Source: an uncultured Lutibacter sp. (GTDB taxonomy: Bacteria > Bacteroidota > Bacteroidia > Flavobacteriales > Flavobacteriaceae). Taken from it: a DNA stretch of 64,000 nucleotides. The notes under the pieces are model-generated. The model saw only the letters and a program-made list of their open reading frames with translations, was not told the DNA's origin and did not search any database. Location: contig NZ_CANLZZ010000001.1 in assembly GCF_947495725.1 (NCBI RefSeq), forward strand, positions 62,001-126,000. Direction: 5' to 3'. How positions within the stretch are numbered: the stretch's first letter is position 1; every line of letters begins with the position of its first letter. Shown here one piece after another: positions 28,730-37,692 of the stretch. The position numbers and the translations under genes were made by a program.

Positions 28730-30058
28730 ATGACAACTAGAAGAGATTTTTTAAAGAAAACAGCTAAAGGTAGTGCAGGCTTAGCCGTTGGAAGTTTATT
28801 ATTGCCAAATTTAGGATTTGGTAATATTTTAGGGGCTAACGAACGTTTAAATGTTGCTGTAATTGGTGTTCGAAGCCGAGCAAAATCTTTAATGCAAGCT
28901 ATTGCAAAATATTCTGATGCAAAAATTATTTTTACATGTGATGTTGATGATAATATTATTGAAAAGAATAACGAGTGGATGGTTAAAACCATTGGTTACA
29001 AAGCTAAAGTTGAAAAAGATTTTAGAAAAATATTAGAAAATAAAGATGTGGACGCCGTTTTTATAGCAACTCCAGAGCACTGGCATGCACCAATGGCAAT
29101 TGCAGCTTTACAAGCCGGAAAACACGTATATGTTGAAAAACCTTGTAGCCATAACTTATTTGAAAATGAATTACTCGTTGCGGCTCAAAAAAAATACAAC
29201 AAAGTTGTTCAAATGGGTAATCAACAACGTTCTGCTGTTACAAGTCAGTTAGCAGTTCAAGAAATTAAAGATGGTATTATAGGTGAAGCTTATAAAGGTG
29301 AGGCATACTATTCAAACAACAGAGGTTCCATAGGTATTGGTAAAAAAGTTGCCGTACCAAGTACTTTAGATTGGGAATTATGGCAAGGCCCTGCTCCTAG
29401 AGAAGATTATAGGGATAACATTCACCCATATAACTGGCACTGGTTTAAAACTTGGGGAACCGGAGAAGTTCATAATAATGGAACACATGAAATAGATATT
29501 TGTCGTTGGGCTTTGGGCTTAGACATTCCTAAAAAAGTTACTTCTTTTGGTGGAAAATATACCTATAAAGATGACTGGGAATTTACAGACAACCAAGAAG
29601 TTGTTTATGAATATGATAATGATAAAATTATAAAATGGACAGGTCATAGCCGCGGAAAAATAATGCCTAATCAACCAGGTAGAGGTGCTACAATTTATGG
29701 AAGCAAAGGTTCTATTATGTTAAGCCGAAATAGCTACCAATTATTTGGTTTAGACGGAGAACTAATTAAAAAAGTTGATGAAAAAGAAAAAAGTGCTACA
29801 CTTAATACCGCAGGAGCTGGAAGTTTAGATGTTAAACACATTGCAAACTTTTTTAATGCTATTCGAATAGGTGAAAAACAAAACTCACCAATTGCAGATG
29901 CTAGCATTAGTACTATGCTTTGTCACTTAGGAAATGTTTCTCAAGAAGTTAAAAGAACAATCCACATTGATACAAAAACAGGAAAAATATTTAACGATGA
30001 CGAAGCAATGACTCATTGGAAAAGAGAATATGAAAATGGTTGGGAACCTACTTTATAA
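28730..30058 (+). CDS. Tat-exported Gfo/Idh/MocA-family oxidoreductase
   Basis: The 442-residue protein begins with a twin-arginine signal (TTRRDFLKKTAKGSAGLAVG), so it is exported folded with bound cofactor. Next comes the Rossmann fold (RLNVAVIGVRSRAKSLMQAI) and the family motif VYVEKPCSHN at about residue 142, whose Lys belongs to the catalytic EKP motif. The HNNGTHEIDICRWALG segment, with the catalytic-type His, follows in the C-terminal domain. The family oxidises or reduces sugar hydroxyls with NAD(P). GH109 glycosidases and 3-keto-glycoside dehydrogenases belong to it, both using tightly bound NAD. The gene starts 10 bp after the DUF1080 gene. Confidence 0.88.
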   Translation: MTTRRDFLKKTAKGSAGLAVGSLLLPNLGFGNILGANERLNVAVIGVRSRAKSLMQAIAKYSDAKIIFTCDVDDNIIEKNNEWMVKTIGYKAKVEKDFRKILENKDVDAVFIATPEHWHAPMAIAALQAGKHVYVEKPCSHNLFENELLVAAQKKYNKVVQMGNQQRSAVTSQLAVQEIKDGIIGEAYKGEAYYSNNRGSIGIGKKVAVPSTLDWELWQGPAPREDYRDNIHPYNWHWFKTWGTGEVHNNGTHEIDICRWALGLDIPKKVTSFGGKYTYKDDWEFTDNQEVVYEYDNDKIIKWTGHSRGKIMPNQPGRGATIYGSKGSIMLSRNSYQLFGLDGELIKKVDEKEKSATLNTAGAGSLDVKHIANFFNAIRIGEKQNSPIADASISTMLCHLGNVSQEVKRTIHIDTKTGKIFNDDEAMTHWKREYENGWEPTL

Positions 30059-30074
30059 TTAATAAAAATAGAAG

Positions 30075-31262
30075 ATGGATAGAAGAGATTTTATAGTTAA
30101 AGGAGGTGCTGTTTCAGCAGCCTTGTTGGCTTCAACTTCAGTTTTGGGAAGTATTACAAAAATTTCTAAACCAAAAAGAATTGGAGTTATTGGTACTGGA
30201 GGAAGAGGATGTGGATTAATCTCCGTTACCAATGAAATAGAGGGGTTAAAAGTTGTTGCATGTTGCGACACTTTACCTTTTAGACTCGAAGAAGGATTGG
30301 CTAAATGTGATAAAAAAGCTAAGGGATATGTCAATTATAAAGACTTATTAGCCGACCCAAAAATAGATGCCGTAATCATCACTGCCCCATTTGGATTGCA
30401 TTATCAAATGGCAGTAGATGCCATTGATGCGGGAAAACATGTGTATTGCGAAAAAACAACAGTTAAAGGTTATGATGCCGTCAAAAACTTGGTGAAAAAA
30501 GTAAAGAATTCAAATGTGATTTTCCAAACCGGTCATCAATATCATAGTTCTAGAATGTATACACATCTAGTTGATTTGATAAAAAACGGAAAAGTTGGAA
30601 AAATTGCTGCTTTTGAATGCCAATGGAATCGTTTTTCTAATTGGAGAAAACCTGTTCCAGACCCTAAATTAGAAAGAGATATTAACTGGAGACTTTATAA
30701 AAAACATTCAGGTGGATTACCCGCAGAATTATGCTCACATCAAATTGATTTCGTAAACTGGGTATTAAGTGCTACTCCAGATAAAGTTATGGGAATTGGA
30801 GGAATTGATTATTGGAAAGATGGGCGTGAAACTTTTGATAATGTTCATTTAATGTACAGTTATCCTGAAGGGGTAAAAGCGAAATTTACGTGTATTAACA
30901 GCAACAAAAGAGATGGTTATCAAATTAAAGTTATTGGAGATAAAGGAACTTTAATTATCAACCAAAAAAGAGCAATATTTTATCCTTCCGAAGTAAAAAA
31001 GAGCCTAATTAAGAAAGAAATTGATGGCTATTCTGGTGCAACCGTTCAAGGTGCTATGGGATATGGAGAACAAATAAAAGTGGAACATTTAGAACCAACA
31101 AAACAAGCTTTAATAGATTTTAGAGAAAGTTTATTAACAAATAAACAGCCAGCTTCAGATGTAATTACTGGTTGTAAAACTGCTATCTGCGTGCAAATGG
31201 GATTGGATGCAATGTATAATGAAGAAATTGTTCATTGGAAACCAGAATTTGATATAATATAA
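30075..31262 (+). CDS. Second exported Gfo/Idh/MocA-family oxidoreductase
   Basis: This 395-residue protein has MDRRDFIVKGGAVSAALLAS, a twin-arginine-type signal, then RIGVIGTGGRGCGLISVTNE, a GxGGRG dinucleotide-binding loop. It also has HVYCEKTTVKGYDAV (EKT in place of the usual EKP) and GLPAELCSHQIDFVNWVLSA, the catalytic-domain segment. It differs clearly from the neighbour at 28730, so the two are not a recent duplication and may act on different substrates or in opposite directions. It starts 16 bp downstream of its neighbour. The substitution EKT for EKP is worth noting because this motif contacts NAD and substrate. Confidence 0.85.
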   Translation: MDRRDFIVKGGAVSAALLASTSVLGSITKISKPKRIGVIGTGGRGCGLISVTNEIEGLKVVACCDTLPFRLEEGLAKCDKKAKGYVNYKDLLADPKIDAVIITAPFGLHYQMAVDAIDAGKHVYCEKTTVKGYDAVKNLVKKVKNSNVIFQTGHQYHSSRMYTHLVDLIKNGKVGKIAAFECQWNRFSNWRKPVPDPKLERDINWRLYKKHSGGLPAELCSHQIDFVNWVLSATPDKVMGIGGIDYWKDGRETFDNVHLMYSYPEGVKAKFTCINSNKRDGYQIKVIGDKGTLIINQKRAIFYPSEVKKSLIKKEIDGYSGATVQGAMGYGEQIKVEHLEPTKQALIDFRESLLTNKQPASDVITGCKTAICVQMGLDAMYNEEIVHWKPEFDII

Positions 31263-31275
31263 CTAAAAGAAACAA

Positions 31276-32088
31276 ATGGATAAATTTAATTTAAAAGGAA
31301 AAGTAGCAATTATTACTGGAGGAGCAGGTGTTCTTGGAGGTTGTATTGCCGATAGTTTAGCTAATTCAGGGGTGAAAATTGTAATTCTTGATAGAGATGA
31401 AACAATTATTAATAAAAAAATAGCAGCTATTAATAATAACGGTGGAGAAGCTATTGGTTTTATAACAAATGTTTTAGATAAAGCAACGCTTGAGCAAAAT
31501 AGAGATGCAATTTTAAAACATTTTGGTAAAATAGATATTTTATTAAATGCTGCAGGTGGAAATATGCCAGGTGCTACTATTGGTCCAGATCAAACTATTT
31601 TTGATTTAAAAATGGACGATTTTAAAAAAGTTACCGATTTAAACTTAAACGGTACCGTATTACCATCTATGGTTTTTGGTGAAGTTATGTCAAAACAAAA
31701 AACTGGAACTATTGTAAATTATTCATCCATGACCGTTGAAAGAGCTATCACAAGAGTAGTTGGCTATTCGGCTTCAAAAGCTGCTATGGAAAACTTTACT
31801 CGTTGGATGGCGGTAGAAATGGCAACTAAATTTGGTGGAAATATTCGTGTAAACGCTATTGCTCCAGGATTTTTTATTGGAAATCAAAACAGAGCTTTAT
31901 TAACAAACGAAGATGGATCTTACACCCAAAGAGGCGAAACAATTATAAATAATACACCAATGAAACGTTTTGGTGAAGCCGATGAATTAAATGGAGCAAT
32001 TCATTTTTTATGCAGCGATGCTGCAAAGTTTATTACAGGTGTTATAATTCCTGTTGATGGTGGTTTTAGTGCTTTTAGTGGAGTATAA
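31276..32088 (+). CDS. uxuB: SDR-type D-mannonate oxidoreductase (fructuronate reductase)
   Basis: This 270-residue short-chain dehydrogenase has the Rossmann motif TGGAGVLGG, LLNAAGGNMPG (NAG-type motif), Ser in VNYSSM and the catalytic YSASK pair, ending in PVDGGFSAFSG. In Bacteroidota the reduction of D-fructuronate to D-mannonate is done by an SDR of this kind rather than the long-chain UxuB of enterobacteria. The identity rests on position: directly before uxuA and uxaC, 12 bp gap. An alternative hexuronate-related reductase role is possible. Confidence 0.82.
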   Translation: MDKFNLKGKVAIITGGAGVLGGCIADSLANSGVKIVILDRDETIINKKIAAINNNGGEAIGFITNVLDKATLEQNRDAILKHFGKIDILLNAAGGNMPGATIGPDQTIFDLKMDDFKKVTDLNLNGTVLPSMVFGEVMSKQKTGTIVNYSSMTVERAITRVVGYSASKAAMENFTRWMAVEMATKFGGNIRVNAIAPGFFIGNQNRALLTNEDGSYTQRGETIINNTPMKRFGEADELNGAIHFLCSDAAKFITGVIIPVDGGFSAFSGV

Positions 32089-32100
32089 AAAATAAAGAAA

Positions 32101-33282
32101 ATGGAACAAACTTGGAGATGGTACGGACCAAATGATCCGGTAAAATTAAATGATATTAAGCAAGCTGGCGCAACCGGAATTGTATCTGCATTGCATCAAA
32201 TTCCAAATGGTGATATTTGGACTATTAAAGATATAGAAATTCGTAAGCAAACAATTGAAAATGCAGGGTTAAATTGGAGCGTTGTAGAAAGTATACCAGT
32301 CCATGAAAATATTAAAACCCGTTCAGGAAATTTTCAATCCTATATAGAAAACTATAAGAAAAGCATTGAGAATTTAGCGAGTTGTGGAATTCAAATAGTG
32401 TGCTATAATTTTATGCCAGTGTTAGACTGGACTAGAACTTCACTAGATTATGAAGTTGAGGACGGTTCCAAAGCTTTGCGTTTTGAAATAATTGCTTTTG
32501 CCGCTTTTGAATTGTATTTACTGAAAAGACCTGATGCAGAACTTTTATATTCTGGAGCACAACAAGTACGGGCTAAAAAATATATTGAAAGTCTTTCTGA
32601 AACAGAAAAAACTAAATTAGTTAACAATATTATAGCAGGGTTACCCGGAGCAGAAGAAGGATATTCGTTAGAACAATTTCAACAAATATTGGACACGTAC
32701 GCTGAGATTGACGCACAAAAATTACGTGAGAACTTAGTGTTATTTTTAAAAGAAATAATTCCAGTTGCAGCTCAAAATGAAGTTTTAATGTGTATTCACC
32801 CTGATGATCCACCCATGCCAATTTTAGGATTGCCAAGAGTGGTAAGTACTGAAGAAGATTATGCTTATTTATTTGAAAATGTGCCAAATAGAGCCAATGG
32901 AATTACATTTTGCACAGGTTCTTTAGGTGTGAGAGCCGATAATAATTTGGTTCAAATATTTAAACGCTTTGCAGATAGAGTTCACTTTTTACATTTACGA
33001 AGTACTCAAAGAGATGAACAAGGTAATTTTCACGAAGCCAACCATTTAGAAGGTGATGTTGATATGTTTAACGTGGTTAAGGAGGTTTTAATTGAAGAAA
33101 AAAGAAGGATTTCAGAAGGAATGAAAGACGCTAAAATTCCAATGCGACCAGATCACGGCCACCAAATGTTAGATGATTTAACCAAAAGAACAAACCCTGG
33201 ATATTCTGGAATTGGCAGATTAAGAGGATTGGCGGAATTAAGGGGGCTTGAATTAGGTATTTCTAAAAGTTTAAGTATATGA
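32101..33282 (+). CDS. uxuA: Mannonate dehydratase
   Basis: UxuA removes water from D-mannonate to give 2-keto-3-deoxygluconate (KDG). The 393-residue protein has the family start [35 protein letters not shown], the segment [17 protein letters not shown], and the metal-binding [29 protein letters not shown]...[13 protein letters not shown] and [12 protein letters not shown] follow. Its stop overlaps the uxaC start (ATGA), so they are translationally coupled. The product feeds the kdgK-eda genes at 57-58.8 kb. Confidence 0.97.
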   Translation: MEQTWRWYGPNDPVKLNDIKQAGATGIVSALHQIPNGDIWTIKDIEIRKQTIENAGLNWSVVESIPVHENIKTRSGNFQSYIENYKKSIENLASCGIQIVCYNFMPVLDWTRTSLDYEVEDGSKALRFEIIAFAAFELYLLKRPDAELLYSGAQQVRAKKYIESLSETEKTKLVNNIIAGLPGAEEGYSLEQFQQILDTYAEIDAQKLRENLVLFLKEIIPVAAQNEVLMCIHPDDPPMPILGLPRVVSTEEDYAYLFENVPNRANGITFCTGSLGVRADNNLVQIFKRFADRVHFLHLRSTQRDEQGNFHEANHLEGDVDMFNVVKEVLIEEKRRISEGMKDAKIPMRPDHGHQMLDDLTKRTNPGYSGIGRLRGLAELRGLELGISKSLSI

Positions 33283-34688
33283 ATTTCAGTAAAACGGCAA
33301 CATTTATAAATGACAACTTTTTGTTAGATACTGATGTTGCAAAAGAATTGTATCATCAATATGCTGTGAAAATGCCAATTATTGATTATCACAATCATCT
33401 TTCTGCAAAACAATTGGCAGAAAACAAACCAATTGAAAATATTACGGATGCCTGGTTAGATGGAGATCATTATAAGTGGCGTGGAATGCGCGCTAATGGA
33501 ATTGATGAAAAATACGTTACAGGTAATTCAACCAAAGAAGAAAAATTTGAAAAATGGTCAGAAACTGTTCCGTATACTATTGGCAATCCATTATTTCATT
33601 GGACACATTTAGAGTTACAACGTTATTTTGGAATTAACGAAGTTTTACAACCTTCAACTTCAAAAGCTATTTATAAACAAGCAAATCAAATCTTAGCAAA
33701 AAAAACACCTGCAAATTTATTGGAGGATATGAATGTTGAGGTTGTTTGTACTACTGATGACCCGACAGATGATTTGAAATATCATCAACAAATTGCTTCA
33801 GGTAATTTTAATATTAAAGTATTGCCAACCTTTAGGTCAGATGGATTGTTTTTAATAAACAGTGAAAACTTTAAAAATTATATTAATAAACTTGGTAAAA
33901 GTGCTTCTATTTTTATTTCCAACTTTGAGGAATTGTTAAAGGCAATTGATAATAGAATTGACTTTTTTCATAAAAATGGGTGTCGTTTATCAGATTATGG
34001 TGTTGAAGGAAACCTTTTTGTAGATAATTACACTGAAGAGGAAGTTTCAACCATTTTTAACAAATTTTTGAATAATAAATTATTATCAACTTCAGAAATT
34101 GGAAAGTATAAATCTTACATACTTCATTACTTAGGAAGAAAATATGACGAAAAAGGTTGGACACAACAATATCATTTAGGTGCAATTAGAAATAATAATA
34201 AAAGACTTCAAAATTTATTTGGAGCCGATGCTGGTTGTGATTCAATTGGAGATTTTTCAATGGCATCTTCACTCTCTAAATTTTTAAATCAATTAGATAT
34301 TGAGGAAAAACTTGCAAAAACAATTACCTATAATTTAAACCCTGCCTATAACGAAGTTTTTGCTACAATGATGGGTAATTTCAATACAAATGAAATTGCA
34401 GGCAAAATGCAATATGGTGCAGCGTGGTGGTTTTTAGATCAAAAAGATGGAATAGAAAAACAATTAAATACACTTTCTAATTTAGGTTTATTAAGCCGAT
34501 CTATTGGAATGTTAACCGATAGTAGAAGTTTCTTATCATTTCCTCGTCACGAATATTTCAGAAGAATATTATGTAACATTTTAGGTAAACAAATTGAAAA
34601 AGGAGAATTACCTAATGATATAAAATTCTTTGGTAAAATGGTTGAAAATATTTGTTACAATAACGCTAAACAATACTTCAATTTTTAG
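33279..34688 (+). CDS. uxaC: Uronate isomerase
   Basis: UxaC interconverts glucuronate and fructuronate, or galacturonate and tagaturonate. The 469-residue amidohydrolase-superfamily protein has [24 protein letters not shown] with the HxH metal motif, [30 protein letters not shown], and [19 protein letters not shown] near the C-terminus. The genes downstream make mannonate, not altronate, so glucuronate is the likely substrate. No altronate genes (uxaA, uxaB) are in the window. It ends just before a palindrome and the TRAP genes. Confidence 0.97.
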   Translation: MNFSKTATFINDNFLLDTDVAKELYHQYAVKMPIIDYHNHLSAKQLAENKPIENITDAWLDGDHYKWRGMRANGIDEKYVTGNSTKEEKFEKWSETVPYTIGNPLFHWTHLELQRYFGINEVLQPSTSKAIYKQANQILAKKTPANLLEDMNVEVVCTTDDPTDDLKYHQQIASGNFNIKVLPTFRSDGLFLINSENFKNYINKLGKSASIFISNFEELLKAIDNRIDFFHKNGCRLSDYGVEGNLFVDNYTEEEVSTIFNKFLNNKLLSTSEIGKYKSYILHYLGRKYDEKGWTQQYHLGAIRNNNKRLQNLFGADAGCDSIGDFSMASSLSKFLNQLDIEEKLAKTITYNLNPAYNEVFATMMGNFNTNEIAGKMQYGAAWWFLDQKDGIEKQLNTLSNLGLLSRSIGMLTDSRSFLSFPRHEYFRRILCNILGKQIEKGELPNDIKFFGKMVENICYNNAKQYFNF

Positions 34689-34697
34689 ATAAGAGTT

Positions 34698-34741
34698 AAT
34701 TAATACAATCGATTGTATTAATTTTGAATTTACTATATTTA
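34698..34741 (+). promoter_or_regulatory. Perfect 26-bp palindrome and promoter upstream of dctP
   Basis: Positions 34698-34723 are a perfect palindrome with core TACAATCGATTGTA, centred on CG and including AATCGATT, which fits the AAnCGnTT core of many LacI-type operators. It overlaps a possible promoter: ATTG (34712-34715), an 18-bp spacer, then TATATTTA (34734-34741). It begins 10 bp after the uxaC stop and is about 45 bp before the dctP ATG. There is no T-run, so it is not a normal terminator. It differs from the GTGTnCGnACAC sites at the start of the operon. Confidence 0.6.
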
Positions 34742-34768
34742 CAATCCTTTTTAAACAAACAAAAACTT

Positions 34769-35743
34769 ATGAACTACAAATTAATTCTTATTTCCTTTCT
34801 CTTTATAGGAATAATATCCTGCAAAAAAGAAAGTGGCACAAAAGTTCTTTATTTAGGTCATTCTTTACCTCAAACACATCCTGTACATAAAGGTATTTTA
34901 GAATTTCAAAAGGCATTAGAAAAAAAATCTAATGGTACTTTAAAAGTTAAAATTTTTCCCGATGGACAGTTAGGGTCAGAACGTGAAGTGCTAGAATTAT
35001 TACAAATTGGTAGTGTTGCAGCGACTAAAGTTAGTGCGGCAACCTTATCTAATTTTGTTCCAGAATACCATATTTTAGGAATTCCTTATTTATTTAAAGA
35101 TAAAGAGCACCAGTTTGAAGTTTTAGAAGGAAAAATAGGTAAATCTATATTAGAAAAAGGATCTAAGTTTTGGTTAAGAGGTTTATGTTATTACGATGCT
35201 GGAAGTAGAAGTTTTTACACAAGTAATAAGGCCATAAGAACTCCAGACGATTTAAAGGGTTTAAAAATTAGAGTAATGAATAACCAGATGGCCATTAATA
35301 TGGTAAATGCTTTAGGTGGATCAGCAACACCTTTATCATATGGCGAATTATATACTGCTATTCAGCAAGGTGTAGTAGATGGCGCAGAAAATAACCCACC
35401 GTCGTTTGTTTCATCAAATCATTATGAGATTAGTAAATATTACACTTTAGACCAACATTCATCTATACCCGATGTGCTTTTAATAGGTACCAAATATTGG
35501 GATAGTTTAACAGAACAAGAACAAGGTTGGGTGCAAGCAGCAGCGGATGAATCAGCACAGGCCGAAAAAATATTTTGGAATGAATCTGTTGAAGAATGTA
35601 TGGCCATTGCCAAAAAAGCAGGTGTAGAAGTTATTATTCCGGATAAATCTTTATTTGCCGAAAAATCTCAATCTGTAGTTGAAGAATTTTTGAAGGAGTT
35701 TCCTGAAATGGCTTCAATTGTTAATGAAATTAAAAATAATTAA
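34769..35743 (+). CDS. dctP: TRAP transporter substrate-binding lipoprotein (DctP family)
   Basis: The protein of about 324 residues starts at ATG 34769 (MNYKLILISFLFIGIISCKKES, lipobox Cys18). The ATG at 34724 lies next to the palindrome and would place 15 residues before the signal. Mature features are YLGHSLPQTHPVHKGILEFQKALEKKSNG, KIFPDGQLGSEREVLELLQIG, and LKGLKIRVMNNQMAINMVNALGGSATPLSYGELYTAIQQGVVDGAEN, whose conserved Arg binds the substrate carboxylate. Membership of the DctP family and the neighbours indicate uronate (glucuronate-like) binding. Anchoring as a lipoprotein is unusual for proteobacterial DctP but seen in Bacteroidota. Confidence 0.92.
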   Translation: MNYKLILISFLFIGIISCKKESGTKVLYLGHSLPQTHPVHKGILEFQKALEKKSNGTLKVKIFPDGQLGSEREVLELLQIGSVAATKVSAATLSNFVPEYHILGIPYLFKDKEHQFEVLEGKIGKSILEKGSKFWLRGLCYYDAGSRSFYTSNKAIRTPDDLKGLKIRVMNNQMAINMVNALGGSATPLSYGELYTAIQQGVVDGAENNPPSFVSSNHYEISKYYTLDQHSSIPDVLLIGTKYWDSLTEQEQGWVQAAADESAQAEKIFWNESVEECMAIAKKAGVEVIIPDKSLFAEKSQSVVEEFLKEFPEMASIVNEIKNN

Positions 35744-35745
35744 TT

Positions 35746-36237
35746 ATGAAAAAATCAGACCTTATTTTTAATAAAGTAAGCCTATTTCTTGAAAGGTTTA
35801 TGATTGTGGTTTTTGCGCTTTTAGTGTTAGATGTCTTGTTTCAAGTGTTTTCAAGATATCTTTTAGGAACATCATTTACTTGGACAGAAGAGTTTGCAAG
35901 ATTTGCCCTCATTTGGATGACCATTTTAGGTGCCGCCTATTTAAACGGAAAAAGAGAGCATTTATCTATGGATTTTTTATATGACAAATTAACTGAGAAA
36001 AACAAAAGAAAAGTTTCTATTCTTATAGAAGTATTAATATTTCTTTTCGCTCTTATAGTAATGGTTATAGGAGGTTTAAATTTAGTTTACACTACTTTGC
36101 ATTTGGAACAACTTTCAGGAACATTACGAATTCCTCTAGGCTATGTTTATGCTATTTTACCTTTTAGTGGTTTTCTAATTATGTGCTTTTCTATTTATCA
36201 TATTTCAAATATTAATCAAAACAAAATCAAACTATAA
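35746..36237 (+). CDS. dctQ: TRAP transporter small permease (DctQ)
   Basis: This 163-residue protein has four membrane helices (about 14-36, 49-66, 88-110, 125-148) and the DctQ hallmark FSRYLLGTSFTWTEEFARFALIWMTILGAAYLNGKREHLSMDF. It pairs with the large permease, which starts 2 bp downstream. Inner membrane. Confidence 0.93.
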   Translation: MKKSDLIFNKVSLFLERFMIVVFALLVLDVLFQVFSRYLLGTSFTWTEEFARFALIWMTILGAAYLNGKREHLSMDFLYDKLTEKNKRKVSILIEVLIFLFALIVMVIGGLNLVYTTLHLEQLSGTLRIPLGYVYAILPFSGFLIMCFSIYHISNINQNKIKL

Positions 36238-36239
36238 TT

Positions 36240-37544
36240 ATGAGTATAGAAGTTATAAGTATTATCGTTTTATTTGTTAGTTTTTTTACGCTTTTATTGC
36301 TTAAAGTACCCGTTGCATATAGCATTGGAATTGCTACTACATTAAGTTTACTTTTGAATATTGATAAATTACCTGGATTAACAACCATTGCTCAACGAAT
36401 GACCACTGGTATAGATAGTTTTGCTTTATTAGCCATACCATTCTTTATTCTTGCGGGTGATATAATGAAGCGGGGAGGAATTGCCAATCGACTTATTAAT
36501 TTTGCAAAATCCTTAGTGGCTAGCCTTCCTGGAGGTTTAGCCTATGTAAACATATTAGCATCAATGCTTTTTGGTGCAATTTCTGGATCTGCGGTTGCTG
36601 CGGCATCTGCAATTGGTTCAATAATGACCGACAGAATGGAAGAAGAAGGTTATCCACGTACCATTAGTGCTTCTGTAAATATTACAGCATCTACTACAGG
36701 ATTGTTAATTCCACCAAGTAATATTTTAATTGTATATGCTTTAGCAAGTGGAGGAACAGCCTCTGTAGCCGCATTATTTATCGCAGGATATTTACCTGGA
36801 ATTTTATTAGGATTTGCTATTATGGGTTATGTAGCATTTATAGCTATTAGCAAAGGATATTCAAAAGGGAAACGTTCAACATTATTTGAAATTTGGACAT
36901 TCTTTAGAAAAGCATTTTTTAGTTTACTATTACTAGTAGTTGTGGTTGGTGGAATTGTAGCAGGTATCTTTACTGCTACCGAAGCTTCAGTAATTGCAGT
37001 TTTATATGCTGCGGTTCTATCCTTGATTTATGGAGATATGAAAACTAAAGATTTTCCATCTGTATTGTTATCAAGCGCAAAAACTACGGCTGTAGTAATG
37101 TTTTTAATTTGTACATCTATGGCAATGTCGTGGTTATTTTCTTTTGAAGGTATTCCTGAAATGATTAGTTCATTTTTATTGGAATCTTTAAACAATAAAT
37201 TCGCCATATTTTTAGCCATTAATCTAATTTTATTAGTTGTTGGAACGTTTATGGATATGACACCTGCTGTATTAATATTTACTCCAATATTTTTACCAGT
37301 TGTAACTACCTTAGGTATGCACCCTGTACATTTTGGAATTGTAATAGTATTAAATTTATGTATTGGAATTTGTACCCCACCGGTAGGTACATTACTTTTT
37401 GTGGGTAGTGGTGTTGCCAAAATTTCAGTAACAAAAGTAATTAGACCATTGCTTCCATTTTTAGCAATTATGGTGATTGTGTTAATGTTAATTAGTTTTA
37501 TCCCGGAAATATCAATGTTTTTACCTAATTTATTCGGTCTATAA
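36240..37544 (+). CDS. dctM: TRAP transporter large permease (DctM)
   Basis: This 434-residue protein has about 12 membrane segments and forms the sodium-coupled transport channel. Family motifs are LAIPFFILAGDIMKRGGIANRL, LFGAISGSAVAAASAIGSIM, STTGLLIPPSNILIVYALASGGTASVAALFIAGYLPG and the C-terminal GICTPPVGTLLFVGSGVAK. Together with DctP and DctQ it makes one complete TRAP transporter. It ends the uronate operon. A 148-bp structured intergenic region follows. Confidence 0.95.
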   Translation: MSIEVISIIVLFVSFFTLLLLKVPVAYSIGIATTLSLLLNIDKLPGLTTIAQRMTTGIDSFALLAIPFFILAGDIMKRGGIANRLINFAKSLVASLPGGLAYVNILASMLFGAISGSAVAAASAIGSIMTDRMEEEGYPRTISASVNITASTTGLLIPPSNILIVYALASGGTASVAALFIAGYLPGILLGFAIMGYVAFIAISKGYSKGKRSTLFEIWTFFRKAFFSLLLLVVVVGGIVAGIFTATEASVIAVLYAAVLSLIYGDMKTKDFPSVLLSSAKTTAVVMFLICTSMAMSWLFSFEGIPEMISSFLLESLNNKFAIFLAINLILLVVGTFMDMTPAVLIFTPIFLPVVTTLGMHPVHFGIVIVLNLCIGICTPPVGTLLFVGSGVAKISVTKVIRPLLPFLAIMVIVLMLISFIPEISMFLPNLFGL

Positions 37545-37597
37545 GACATTTAGCCTAGCCAAATAAAGAAATATTTATATATATAAAGACTATACAG

Positions 37598-37683
37598 GGT
37601 AATTTAAAGTAATGATTATAGTTATATTTACTAACTATTATCAAAACACAAAATAAGTGTTTTTAGTGCAACTTTAAATTACC
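37598..37683 (+). promoter_or_regulatory. Nested inverted repeats upstream of the TonB-type barrel gene
   Basis: Outer arms GGTAATTTAAAGT (37598-37610) and ACTTTAAATTACC (37671-37683) are perfectly complementary across 60 bp. Inside lie an operator-like ATAGTTA-N7-TAACTAT (37618-37638) and a small hairpin AAAACAC/GTGTTTT (37643-37649 with 37657-37663). The spacer of the first holds TATATTTA, close to a -7 box. The barrel gene starts 10 bp after the outer arm. The same ATAGTTA-N7-TAACTAT arrangement occurs before eda. Confidence 0.5.
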
Positions 37684-37692
37684 TTTTTTTAA

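Noticed and set aside
30059..30334. Minus-strand open frames within the oxidoreductase, uxuA, DctM, leuC and GH genes
   Set aside because: They are antisense shadows of well-supported genes, lack family features and have no promoters of their own.
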